Shown here in pieces: positions 1-8,484 of a stretch of DNA of 64,000 bases. The translations under genes were made by a program, and so were the position numbers. The notes beneath the pieces were generated by a model, which was not told the origin of the DNA, made no database searches, and saw only the letters and a program-made list of their open reading frames with translations. The DNA comes from UMGS1908 sp045655005 (GTDB lineage: Bacteria > Bacillota > Clostridia > Christensenellales > UBA1242): NCBI GenBank assembly GCA_045655005.1, contig JAZOOJ010000007.1, positions 186,001 through 250,000 of the forward strand. The letters run 5' to 3'. The stretch's first letter is position 1. Every line of letters begins with the position of its first letter.

Positions 1-1044
1 CCTAACGGATTTGAAGCAAAAGCATACAGCATCTTTTCAATTTATCAAGGGCTTCCTTTCTTTGTTTTTTATGCAATGTGCTTTGCTTTCGCATTTTCAT
101 TAAAGCATAGAAAAATTAGTGAAAATATTATCTTTTCATTAACTATTTGCTCAACAATATTAGTTGCTTTTTCATTAATTGACCCAACTGGAAAACTTGG
201 ATTTCAATCGCTTGGGAATACGAATTGGTGCAGTGTATTTTTCAATAGCAACTACTACGGATTTTATTTAGCCATAACAACAATTTTAACGTTTGGGATT
301 TTTGCACTCTCTTGCAACAATTATATTAAATATATCTCTTTAATAATTGGATTTTTTCATCTTTTAGTATGCTTCTTAAACAACTCTCTTGCGTGTATGT
401 TTTCAATTTTTATAGTACTTATCTTAATGCCCATTATACTTACGATTAAAAACCGAAAATTCGATTGGCAAACCCTACTACCATTGATAGGATTTATCGC
501 ATTATCTCAAATCACTATTGTTTTTGCAAAAATTTATTACAGCAAGTATGAGAACTTCTTTCTACAGTTTGCCAATATGTTTTATGAACTTTTTAATCTA
601 ATCATCAACCCGACTGCACCTACAAATGCAACTTTTGGAACTGGACGTGCAAAACTTTGGTATGATTCGTTAAAAGAAATACTTTCTAATCCAATTTGGG
701 GCACCGGCAACACAAAAAGCCTACCACACTCTGAATATTTACAACTTGCAGAAACTTGGGGGCTTCCTTGCTTGACTTTATATCTTAGCGGAATTATAAT
801 TATTCTATTAAAATGTTTCAAACATTTAAGAAAACTAGGCAATATATCATTAATCTTGCTTTTTGCAACTATAAGCTACCTAATTTCTGCATGTTTTGGC
901 AATATTATGCCACACATAGCTCCTTATTTTATAATGGTTTTAGCTCTACTCACCAGGTGGAGCACTGTAGATATCAAGAAAGCAAAATTGCAAAATCAAA
1001 TACAAACAGAAGGCATTGAAATTACCGACAGCAATGTGCTTTAA
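1..1044 (+). CDS. O-antigen ligase/polymerase-like membrane protein (5' partial)
   Basis: The reading frame is open from the first base of the window, so the true start lies upstream; the first internal ATG is at 76. The visible part (about 347 residues) is mostly hydrophobic membrane segments. It contains a loop with HSEYLQLAETWGLP, matching the His-containing Wzy_C/WaaL-type loop (H-x-E-Y-L-Q) of O-antigen ligase family proteins. Family members polymerise or transfer lipid-linked glycans on the outer face of the membrane; in a Gram-positive the substrate would be a surface polysaccharide or teichoic-type polymer. The next gene is a same-strand paralogue with the same loop. Family call is fairly sure; substrate is unknown. 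Confidence 0.75.
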   Translation, partial: PNGFEAKAYSIFSIYQGLPFFVFYAMCFAFAFSLKHRKISENIIFSLTICSTILVAFSLIDPTGKLGFQSLGNTNWCSVFFNSNYYGFYLAITTILTFGIFALSCNNYIKYISLIIGFFHLLVCFLNNSLACMFSIFIVLILMPIILTIKNRKFDWQTLLPLIGFIALSQITIVFAKIYYSKYENFFLQFANMFYELFNLIINPTAPTNATFGTGRAKLWYDSLKEILSNPIWGTGNTKSLPHSEYLQLAETWGLPCLTLYLSGIIIILLKCFKHLRKLGNISLILLFATISYLISACFGNIMPHIAPYFIMVLALLTRWSTVDIKKAKLQNQIQTEGIEITDSNVL

Positions 1045-1059
1045 AAAGGATAAAAACTA

Positions 1060-2508
1060 ATGAAATTCAAAGAATTACAAGAGAGATATAAAAACACAAA
1101 ACAAATTGATTTTTTATATGACTTAAAACATTATAAAGGGCTTAAATCTTCAATAATAATCCCCTACGCTTGCATGATAGCTCCAATAGTTGTGACTTGG
1201 ATACTTTATTTTTGTCACAGCATACTAAATATTGAATTACTCTATGTTGGCCGATTAAATACATTCCCGATTTGGCTGTTCATCTTTGCAATAATATTAT
1301 TTTGCACAGTCGATATACGACAAATTGTGGTTAATATAATTGACAATAGGAAAAATATACACCCTATTATATGGCTTAAAACGAGTATAAAACAATTTCC
1401 CGAAGTCTTATTTTTAGCTTTTATGTTCATTTGGATTTTGATTGCAACGATTTTAAACCCTGCAACTGGTTCGGTGTTAAGCATTAAATATGAAACAAGT
1501 AGTTATATCACATTACAAGAAGGCGTGTTATTCTATTTAGGCTATGCCATTATATTTATTTTTTCATTTATGCTTAAAGATAAGCAAGTTTATGAAAAAC
1601 TATTAATAGCATTTTTAATATCGTCGATATTTGCAGGAATTTCAACAATAATTGACCCTTATGGAAATTTTATTTTAGCATCTCACAATAACACCGGTTG
1701 GGCTTTTTCAATGATAAACTCAAACCATTATGGTTATTTTTTAACACTTGCAGTTATCTGTTCAGCCTGCATGTTTTTAACAACAAAATCTCGTGGTTTA
1801 AAGATTTTCACAGGGATAACATTTCTTTTAAACACAATTATACTTATTTTTAACGATACACTAGGATGTATGCTTGCAGTCTTGGCGGTTTTAGTTTTAA
1901 TACCTATCATTTTTTCAATCAGAGCGAAGAAATTTCAATGGATATATTCTCTTCCACTTGGAATATTTCTCGTTTTAACTTTTATTCTTACTCCACTTGC
2001 TGAATATGTTGGGTCATCAACATATAAAGGACTTTTAAGACAAATCGTAGGACTTGTACAAGATTTCTTTAACGTTACAAGCAATCCACTTTCAGAAGAA
2101 GCATCTCACGCAGGAACAGACAGGTGGTCTTTGTGGCTTAAAGCTTTTGAAGGAATCAAAGAGCACCCTTGGATTGGAACAGGAGATGTCATTTTTAAAC
2201 CACATAACGAATATTTACAACACGCATACAATTTCGGTATTTTATGCCTTGCGTTCTACCTTATTTCTCTTGTAATAATCTTGGTGAAAGTATTGAAAAA
2301 TCTTAGAAGGTTGTCAGACATAACACTTATTCTTTCAATCACTACACTATCCTATTTAATAAGTGCGTTATTTGGCAATACTATGCCACACACAATAATA
2401 TATTTCTTAGTTATACTTGGCATTACAATAAGGTCGCTGAACATTGATATTCAAAACAAAAAACAAAAAGAAGGCAATACCACAGAAATTTTAACAACAC
2501 AAGAATAA
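1060..2508 (+). CDS. O-antigen ligase/polymerase-like membrane protein (paralogue)
   Basis: A 482-residue polytopic membrane protein paralogous to the gene 15 bases upstream. Both share the patterns 'D-P-x-G' followed by 'N-[TS]-x-W' and 'N-S-N-[YH]-Y-G', a conserved 'GTG[ND]' and a Wzy_C-like loop (PHNEYLQHAYNFGI), and both end in 'F-G-N-[IT]-M-P-H'. The start is supported by AAAGGA 8 bases before the ATG. The N-terminal half has soluble and membrane parts that are cut off in the first copy. The pair looks like a tandem duplication within a surface-glycan locus continuing leftward. Substrate and ligase-versus-polymerase activity cannot be told from sequence. Confidence 0.75.
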   Translation: MKFKELQERYKNTKQIDFLYDLKHYKGLKSSIIIPYACMIAPIVVTWILYFCHSILNIELLYVGRLNTFPIWLFIFAIILFCTVDIRQIVVNIIDNRKNIHPIIWLKTSIKQFPEVLFLAFMFIWILIATILNPATGSVLSIKYETSSYITLQEGVLFYLGYAIIFIFSFMLKDKQVYEKLLIAFLISSIFAGISTIIDPYGNFILASHNNTGWAFSMINSNHYGYFLTLAVICSACMFLTTKSRGLKIFTGITFLLNTIILIFNDTLGCMLAVLAVLVLIPIIFSIRAKKFQWIYSLPLGIFLVLTFILTPLAEYVGSSTYKGLLRQIVGLVQDFFNVTSNPLSEEASHAGTDRWSLWLKAFEGIKEHPWIGTGDVIFKPHNEYLQHAYNFGILCLAFYLISLVIILVKVLKNLRRLSDITLILSITTLSYLISALFGNTMPHTIIYFLVILGITIRSLNIDIQNKKQKEGNTTEILTTQE

Positions 2509-2610
2509 AATTATATAATAAAAATAAAAGGGAAAGAATTTATTGTTTTTAACAATCTCATCTCCCCTTTTTTTATTGCTATTAATTAGAATAATTTTAT
2601 AAACAAAAAT

Positions 2611-2643
2611 AACCCCCTTGAAATAAATCAAGGGGGTTTTTTT
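2611..2643. terminator. Strong bidirectional intrinsic terminator
   Basis: A perfect 11-bp stem (AACCCCCTTGA / TCAAGGGGGTT, 6-base loop) has seven T on the plus side and an AT-rich T run on the minus side. It separates the plus-strand ligase genes from the minus-strand signal peptidase gene. A weaker hairpin ending in a T run (about 2525-2577) lies just after the ligase gene and may be its first terminator. Confidence 0.9.
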
Positions 2644-2661
2644 AGATTTTCGACCTTTTGA

Positions 2662-2699
2662 AGCGAGAGGCTGTTAACTTTTTTAAGGTTAACAGCAGT
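2662..2699. repeat. Hairpin between convergent genes
   Basis: CTGTTAAC (2671-2678) pairs perfectly with GTTAACAG (2688-2695). An outer AGCGA/TCGCT pair extends it across an internal loop. There is no T run on the minus side, so it is more likely a 3' RNA-stabilising structure for the upstream minus-strand message than a terminator. Confidence 0.5.
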
Positions 2700-2721
2700 C
2701 GCTCATATTAGGTGCATTTCG

Positions 2722-5418
2722 TCAACTCTTGTCAGGTTTTAAATGAGCCCGTGCAAGGTACTCCTCGTTTAAAGGAATAACAAATCGCTTTTCTGAATTT
2801 GTCGCTGTAAACTCTAAATTATTGCCTTTTAATGTTGTTTCATTAACATTTTCAAATAGCAATACTTTATGTTGAATTAAGTTAATATCAGCACCTTGGG
2901 CAATTGCATTAATTAAATCAAGGGCTTTCATTTTGTATAGATTGCCATCGTTTAATGTGATTGCCACTTCGTCTTCTGAAAGTTGCCAAGCATTTTTAGG
3001 CAACTCGAAAGTTTCTTTAGTGTTTACGTTAAAGAACTTGTATCCATTGTCAAGGCATAGATAACTACCATTATAATAAACGAATTTATATTTATCATAA
3101 CTATCCGCAAAGTGTACAGATTTTGCTAATTTAGTAGGTTTTACCGCCACTAAAGAGCCATCTTCACTTAACACTTTCAAATCGGTAATTTTGCCACGAT
3201 CTAAATCAAAACTTCCGTCCATAGTTATAAAGTATAGGCGTTTATTGTCGCCAAGTGCCAGTAGTGCGTTCCTATTCCACAAACTTACTCTCTTTCCATC
3301 AGAAGTCGTTTTAACTTCTTCCTCACTAGGGCCGTTTGTTATACCAATGTAGATATTGCCGAATATATCTTGCATTGAACAAACGACATTATAATCTGGA
3401 TTGATTTCAATTTTTTCATAAGTTACACCTTCTGGTTTGATAAGCACTTTATAAATACTATCTTCGGTGTGAATTAGACCGCAAGAAACACTTTTTACAA
3501 CCCCAAGGGTTTTTAAAGAGTATTGTTTTTTAGTCTTTTTGTCAATTAGATATAATGAATTGTTCTTTGAAGGAGTTAAGATATCTCCATCATTTGTCAT
3601 TCTTACATCCGAAAGAATGTAGAAATTAGTCCATTCATACATAAATCCAAGTTCATTAATCTCTGCAAACGACAACGCAATTTCGTTTTTACCACGAATA
3701 TAAGCACTGCCTTTCTTCGCATTCTTAATCACTCTTGATTTGACACTATCGATAACTTTCCTGAAACGTGTGTTTCGGTCTTCCAACTCTCTCTCATTAT
3801 TAGCATCGCCACGAGGTTTTAATGCTCGCAGACGTTTTTCAAATTGAGTTAATGAACGTGTTGCGGTGTTCTGCGTTTGACTTATCCCGCCAGAATCATA
3901 AACAGGTGGGCCATTTCGTCCGCTTCCGCCTCCACCGACTGAATCACTCCAAGGTGGACCATTTCGTCCTCCCGAATCATTCCATGGTGGTGGGCCGTTT
4001 CGTCCGTTTGGTGGACCATCCTTATTATTCCAAGGTGGGCCATTTCGTCCGCTTCCGCCTCCACCGCCTGAATCACTCCAAGGTGGACCGTTTCGTCCTC
4101 CCGAATCATTCCATGGTGGTGGGCCGTTTCGTCCGTTTGGTGGACCGTCCTTATTGTTCCAAGGTGGGCCATTTCGTCCGCTTCCGCCTCCACCGCCTGA
4201 ATCACTCCAAGGTGGACCATTTCGTCCTCCCGAATCATTCCATGGTGGTGGGCCTTCCCGTCCATTTGTTTTATATGTAGCATATGGTGGTCCATTCTTT
4301 CCGCTTGGAGTTCCATCTTTGTTGTTCCAAGGCGGACCGTTCCTGCCATATGGTCCATCTCTATAAGGCTGACCTGAGCCCCGAATTTGTCCGTATGCAT
4401 TCCAATCGCCGACATCTTCTGGGGGTCCGTTAATATTTATTGAGGTCTTCAAAACATCTCTGTCTTGATTTTTAATATCGTAATTTTCGTAAGGTGCATA
4501 GAACCGCTTATAAGTATCAACATCTATAACGCCTGTTGCAATCAACCTGCGTCGTTCACGCATCATACGCCGATAAACGCTTCTATCCACATAAGTGCCT
4601 CTTGCAATTTGGTCGTGCTTCAACCTGCTCATCATATCGATAATTTCGATAAGCTCTAAGGTTGATAAAATCAACTGCACGCCACTTGGCACTTCAACCA
4701 TCCAAATAATACCTGTGTTGGTAGAAGCAAAGCCTAAGAAACTTCTAACAACAGAGCTAGTATTTGTATACTTTCCTACCACATAATCTTCTTTAATCCA
4801 GTAGCTGTCATATTGAGGGTTGCCGTTACCATCAATATTTGAAGTTCCCCATGTTCTAAACCACAGGGCATTCTGGTACTCGACTATGTCGACTACCTGG
4901 TGGAAAATGATTGTACTGTTTGACCTGATAGCACGTTCGCTTGCTTCGGTCGCTGTATATGTAAGGTTTGCAAAAACCTTGTTAAAATAAAGTCTCCACG
5001 ATGAAACTTTGCTGTAATTTGGGCTGTTGCCATTTAAATACGATGCTTCGGTAACTTCAATTTTTTCTTCGGCTTCTGCTCTTTTTGCCAAAGATTTAAC
5101 ATCACCACTTGTTTCGATATATCGATAATAAGCAATAATATCACCAACTTTAATTTCTTCTGCGTCCTCTGACTTAACCATTACGGTATCATCAACTTCA
5201 AAGCCAGAGTCAAGCATAGATTCGGAAAGAATGGTAACCAAAGAATAGCCAAACAAGTTTGGCACACTGTTATTCCTTTTAGCATTAATCATTACAATAG
5301 AACAAATAACAGATAACACTAAAACAGGAATAATTAAGACATTAGTAACGGTGTCCAAAAATTCAAGCCAACGACTTGTATATTCAGACCCCTTAGGCTT
5401 ATTCCTTCGTTTACTCAT
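2722..5418 (-). CDS. SipW-like signal peptidase I with repeat and C-terminal domains
   Basis: An 898-residue protein. Residues about 24-45 are a membrane segment, then S-E-S-M (Ser67, predicted nucleophile), VGDIIAYY, and IFHQVVDIVE with His173 where SipW/archaeal-type (S26B) peptidases use His instead of Lys. A second membrane segment lies near 225-258. An unusual ~65-residue insert separates the GD box from the His box. The usual 'GD-x-N' acidic position reads WGTSN, so the catalytic Asp seems absent. After a basic linker comes a Pro/Gly/Asn/Trp-rich tract (about 345-510) with three 43-residue repeats. A ~385-residue C-terminal domain rich in short beta-like segments follows; I do not recognise it. 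Typical SipW is about 190 residues. The start has TTAGGAG. The upstream genes encode likely substrates. The fold is likely; activity is unproven. Confidence 0.75.
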   Translation of the reverse strand: MSKRRNKPKGSEYTSRWLEFLDTVTNVLIIPVLVLSVICSIVMINAKRNNSVPNLFGYSLVTILSESMLDSGFEVDDTVMVKSEDAEEIKVGDIIAYYRYIETSGDVKSLAKRAEAEEKIEVTEASYLNGNSPNYSKVSSWRLYFNKVFANLTYTATEASERAIRSNSTIIFHQVVDIVEYQNALWFRTWGTSNIDGNGNPQYDSYWIKEDYVVGKYTNTSSVVRSFLGFASTNTGIIWMVEVPSGVQLILSTLELIEIIDMMSRLKHDQIARGTYVDRSVYRRMMRERRRLIATGVIDVDTYKRFYAPYENYDIKNQDRDVLKTSININGPPEDVGDWNAYGQIRGSGQPYRDGPYGRNGPPWNNKDGTPSGKNGPPYATYKTNGREGPPPWNDSGGRNGPPWSDSGGGGGSGRNGPPWNNKDGPPNGRNGPPPWNDSGGRNGPPWSDSGGGGGSGRNGPPWNNKDGPPNGRNGPPPWNDSGGRNGPPWSDSVGGGGSGRNGPPVYDSGGISQTQNTATRSLTQFEKRLRALKPRGDANNERELEDRNTRFRKVIDSVKSRVIKNAKKGSAYIRGKNEIALSFAEINELGFMYEWTNFYILSDVRMTNDGDILTPSKNNSLYLIDKKTKKQYSLKTLGVVKSVSCGLIHTEDSIYKVLIKPEGVTYEKIEINPDYNVVCSMQDIFGNIYIGITNGPSEEEVKTTSDGKRVSLWNRNALLALGDNKRLYFITMDGSFDLDRGKITDLKVLSEDGSLVAVKPTKLAKSVHFADSYDKYKFVYYNGSYLCLDNGYKFFNVNTKETFELPKNAWQLSEDEVAITLNDGNLYKMKALDLINAIAQGADINLIQHKVLLFENVNETTLKGNNLEFTATNSEKRFVIPLNEEYLARAHLKPDKS
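3905..4291. repeat. Three tandem 129-bp coding repeats
   Basis: The block beginning GGTGGGCC recurs at 3905, 4034 and 4163, exactly 129 bp apart (43 codons), with only a few base changes. In protein it encodes RNGPPWNNKDGPPNG-type and GPPPWNDSGG-type modules ending in a Gly-rich GGGGSG linker, inside the signal peptidase-like protein. High identity implies recent expansion and probable copy-number variation. Confidence 0.9.
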
Positions 5419-5546
5419 AGTCTCCTAACCTATAAATCAATCACATTTCGGCTTATGTCTTCGATTATGATTAGATTTAGACTAATATTAAAGTTTTGAT
5501 TTTATTAAATTTTTCGACTTTTGCTTTCGACTTTTAGTAATGTTTT

Positions 5547-5664
5547 TAAAGGTTACCCTTTAATTAAATAGTCCCATATATTCCCACCCCTACCGGCTGG
5601 TCGATACTATCAATCTTCACAGTGCAATAATAATTAAACTACTTAATTAAAAGGTACAGCTTTA
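5547..5664. repeat. 118-bp element with long imperfect inverted ends
   Basis: The first ~26 bases (starting TAAAGGTTACC) and the reverse complement of the last ~27 (starting TAAAGCTGTACC) match over most positions, including a shared TTTAATTAA core. The interior carries CCCATATATTCCCACCCC and short GGTCGATACTATC-type palindromes. It lies in the spacer between substrate and peptidase genes, contains no ORF, and fits either a miniature inverted-repeat element or a structured RNA. I saw no convincing target-site duplication. Confidence 0.5.
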
Positions 5665-5696
5665 TGTATTTTGATGTTACTACTTTAAATTTGTTA

Positions 5697-5825
5697 TTTT
5701 ACAATTATTGCTGGCAGGGCGAACTGTCAGCAACATTGTAAAATCTTATCTTATTCTAAATTATAATTTAGAACAGGTTTGGCTTTTGTGCTGAAAGGGC
5801 TAATACCTGTCTTTCAGCACAAAAG
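5697..5825. repeat. Three consecutive hairpins in the substrate-peptidase spacer
   Basis: From the substrate stop codon outward on the minus strand: a perfect 15-bp stem (5783-5797 with 5811-5825, arm CTTTTGTGCTGAAAG); a perfect 20-base palindrome (5754-5773); and a two-part stem (5697-5743; TTTTACAAT/ATTGTAAAA outside, GCTG.CAG/CTG.CAGC inside). None has a proper minus-strand T run, so I read them as mRNA-stabilising or processing structures that could set different levels for substrate and peptidase. With the 118-bp inverted-repeat element they fill the 430-bp gap; nothing else is seen there. Confidence 0.6.
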
Positions 5826-5849
5826 TTCCCTGTCATTTTAATGGTTTTA

Positions 5850-7487
5850 TTAAGGAGTATCACCCTTAATAGAGTCGTTATTATGCCATGAATTGTTTGT
5901 TGGTACAGTAATACCATCATTCAATTGTTTTACAAAATAACCTGTTGTTCCAGCAGCTGGATTTAATCCATCGCCTGAAACTGGAACGTAGCAATCCCCA
6001 CCAGTTGAACCAGCTGGGTTCTTTGTTCCGTTTGTTGCAAAGATGTATCCTTGACGACCAATATATGAAGCGTCTGTGTCATCTTGTGATATAGCAAGAA
6101 TGTTAGACAACCATGGTTGGTCAGTTTCATTTTCACCTGCGCCATTAGCAAAACATGTTGCTAATTCTCTTGCAGACATAGCTGAAGTAACTTGCGCTGG
6201 AGTGAAAGTTGGAACAAATTCTAATCCATAGATTTGATAACCATTGTTATAATATGTATCATAATCTGTTTGGTTTGTAACTGTGCCTGTTGCACTATCT
6301 AAACCTGTATGAGAAGTGTTTAGACCAGTAGCATAGCAAAGTTTAACTGTTGAATTTGTAGTTGGATCCATAACTGTGTTGTAATCAACGATTGTATCAT
6401 TGAAATCAAATCCAGTTTCTTCAAGTTTTCCTGGAGGTGCCATTACAAGAGAGTGTTCAACAGCATTTGCAAGACCAGACAAATCAAGGTTCGCACCAGT
6501 TCTTGCGAATGTGTAAGTGATTACAATGTAATATGTTTCATTTTCTGTTGATTCAGGAAGTCTTGTACCATTTACAAGTGATACACGGTTCCAATCAAGA
6601 GATGTTTTTAATGCACCTTCACCATTAGCAGCACCTGGAGCTGGGTTGTTTGCCTCAGCATTTCCATCAGCTGTTGCATTTGTGATGTAAGCATCAATGT
6701 AAATACCAGCTGTACCAGCGGCATTTGTTAAACCGGTAGTTAAGCTGTTTGCACTGTCATCATTTGCAGGACCTAAGTCAAGGTCAGCGTCTGTTGAGAT
6801 AGAGCTCTTTAGAGCGAATTCAATTTCATTGGTAGCAGCTGCTGCTGATGCCATTTTCCATTGACGGATTGTGTACATATAAGTAATTTGTGCTGTATGT
6901 GTGTTGAAGTCGATATTGTATTTATCCTTTGCCCATTCTTCAGGTTTGTCATGTGAACCGTTTGGCATATTTGTTGCAGATTCATCATTCTTAACACCTT
7001 CACTTTCAGCAGTTGCAAAATACACACTGTCCTTAGCTTCTGTTACATATTTGTAATAACCAGAACCTTCAGCAGCAATTACGTTTGTATCGTACCAAGC
7101 CTTTTCGTTTTCATAGTATGATGTATCGCCAGGGGTAGCATCGTTATAACCGTTGATACCACGAGCATATAACAAATAACCATGGTCCATATTCTTACGA
7201 TCTTGGAATGCTTCATTAGCCGCAGCTTCTGTTCCTAAGGTACGAGTATGGTGGTAAGCTTGTGCATACGCATTGGTTTGTCTGTATGTTGTGTGACCAC
7301 TGAATTGAGAATAAACAGCAAATTCGCCGTAAACGTCAGCATCAACCGAAATGATTTTAACATCAATATCGTTCTTAACAGTAACTTGGAAAGTCTGAGA
7401 AGATGATGCCCAAACGCCAACACCCATAACTGCAATTGCTGCACACATAGATACAATAGTTGCAATTAGTTTGCTTTTTAATTTCAT
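5850..7487 (-). CDS. Exported protein with SipW-dependent-type signal peptide (TasA/camelysin-like)
   Basis: A 545-residue secreted protein. Residues 1-28 (MKLKSKLIATIVSM..., hydrophobic core, then VGVWASSSQ) resemble the signal peptides of SipW-processed proteins. The mature start (FQVTVKNDIDVKIISVDADVYGEF) has the 'no N-terminal tail, straight into beta strand' look of TasA/camelysin fibre proteins. The mature part is rich in Ala, Asn, Thr, Asp and Tyr and has no Cys except near residue 14 and in scattered C-terminal positions. An AAGGAG site precedes the ATG. It sits between another such protein and the SipW-like peptidase. I infer an extracellular fibre or matrix protein; no residue proves polymerisation. 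Confidence 0.65.
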   Translation of the reverse strand: MKLKSKLIATIVSMCAAIAVMGVGVWASSSQTFQVTVKNDIDVKIISVDADVYGEFAVYSQFSGHTTYRQTNAYAQAYHHTRTLGTEAAANEAFQDRKNMDHGYLLYARGINGYNDATPGDTSYYENEKAWYDTNVIAAEGSGYYKYVTEAKDSVYFATAESEGVKNDESATNMPNGSHDKPEEWAKDKYNIDFNTHTAQITYMYTIRQWKMASAAAATNEIEFALKSSISTDADLDLGPANDDSANSLTTGLTNAAGTAGIYIDAYITNATADGNAEANNPAPGAANGEGALKTSLDWNRVSLVNGTRLPESTENETYYIVITYTFARTGANLDLSGLANAVEHSLVMAPPGKLEETGFDFNDTIVDYNTVMDPTTNSTVKLCYATGLNTSHTGLDSATGTVTNQTDYDTYYNNGYQIYGLEFVPTFTPAQVTSAMSARELATCFANGAGENETDQPWLSNILAISQDDTDASYIGRQGYIFATNGTKNPAGSTGGDCYVPVSGDGLNPAAGTTGYFVKQLNDGITVPTNNSWHNNDSIKGDTP

Positions 7488-7666
7488 TTGTTTTTCTCCT
7501 TAAATTTTTTGTTTATGTAGCTCTCCAAAAAATCTTCTTTACTTAGGTTTTGCATAAAGCGGACTTTAATCGTAAATTAAAAACTTTCGCCCGAGTTTAA
7601 TTTAGTATTAAAATCCATTTCGTGCTTAATCTTTTCAAGTTTCTTCCTTAGAGTAGTTACCGAAAA

Positions 7667-8287
7667 TTAAGCAACCCCTGCTCCCATAAATGAGAATGTG
7701 AATGTCCACTTGCAGTGGGTTTCAAGTCCCCTGGATTCATAATCATGATATTGAATACCAAGGCAGGCACGAAGCCATAAATATCTGTTTTCTTGATTTA
7801 CCACCATTGTTCCGCTGATTTCTTTTGCATTTCCCCATTCTTCAAGAGATGGTTCTTTTTCTTTAAAACAATATTGGTATTTTGCGTAGTACATTTCTGA
7901 TGTTGTACTTGCTTCTTCAAGGTTTATCCATACTTCGTTTTGTACGTCACGGTCAAGTTCAAATACAAAAATGTATTCAATAAACCTTTCTGGGGTTCCA
8001 AACGTAACATTGCGTAATATATCTTTCAATGCGGCTTCATTTGCGACTTCACCATTTCTGTATAAAAGATATGGTTTCATCTCTCCTGTTGATAAGTCAT
8101 AAATGTCATGGTCGCCAGCCCCAAATCGATAACCATACAAGTTCCCTTGAATGTTTGCCATTACCAATGTTTCGTTGTTGTAAAATGTTACACCTGATAG
8201 TAAAATTGCAACAATTCCTGTTACCATAACGCTTAAACACGCAACTATTGACAATACTGTAACGACGATTTTTGTCTGCAATCCCAT
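7667..8287 (-). CDS. Small exported protein with SipW-dependent-type signal segment
   Basis: About 206 residues. The hydrophobic segment (KIVVTVLSIVACLSVMVTGIVAILLSG) is followed by MANIQGNLYGYRFG, echoing the VDADVYGEF pattern at the mature start of the downstream 545-residue protein, so the two look like distant paralogues exported by the same route. It may be a minor fibre component or anchor, as TapA is for TasA; this is analogy only. The start is uncertain: a GTG at 8302 overlaps the AAAGGAG site, while the ATG chosen here is 14 bases beyond it. Past the stop the same frame stays open for 29 more codons. It is first in the cassette and directly behind a good promoter. Confidence 0.6.
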   Translation of the reverse strand: MGLQTKIVVTVLSIVACLSVMVTGIVAILLSGVTFYNNETLVMANIQGNLYGYRFGAGDHDIYDLSTGEMKPYLLYRNGEVANEAALKDILRNVTFGTPERFIEYIFVFELDRDVQNEVWINLEEASTTSEMYYAKYQYCFKEKEPSLEEWGNAKEISGTMVVNQENRYLWLRACLGIQYHDYESRGLETHCKWTFTFSFMGAGVA

Positions 8288-8392
8288 ATATGTATTTGCC
8301 ACTCCTTTGTTATTGCATTTTATAGGCGTTTACACATTTTTATATTATGAATACATAATAATTTGCTTTTACATTTTCAAGTGTATGTTTGT

Positions 8393-8421
8393 ATTATACC
8401 AAACCCAAAAATCATCTCCAA
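8393..8421 (-). promoter_or_regulatory. Promoter of the export cassette
   Basis: On the minus strand TTGGAG, 17 bases, then TATAAT with an upstream TGG (extended -10). The leader to the first gene is about 100 nt. Confidence 0.7.
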
Positions 8422-8484
8422 ACGATTATAGGCACAATTTGAAAATTTTTAGAAATTTTTTAAAATAGAATTTTTGCTTTTATA

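Noticed and set aside
3822..4415. ORFs of 70-177 codons on both strands over the Gly/Pro repeat region
   Set aside because: They are frame shadows created by the 129-bp repeats; no SD and low-complexity content.
5547..5664. Known riboswitch or ribozyme (c-di-GMP, guanidine, twister, hammerhead)
   Set aside because: None of the conserved cores I know could be matched; kept only as an inverted-repeat element.
8422..8484. Terminator behind the deacetylase-like gene
   Set aside because: The A/T-only dyad has no G-C stem.
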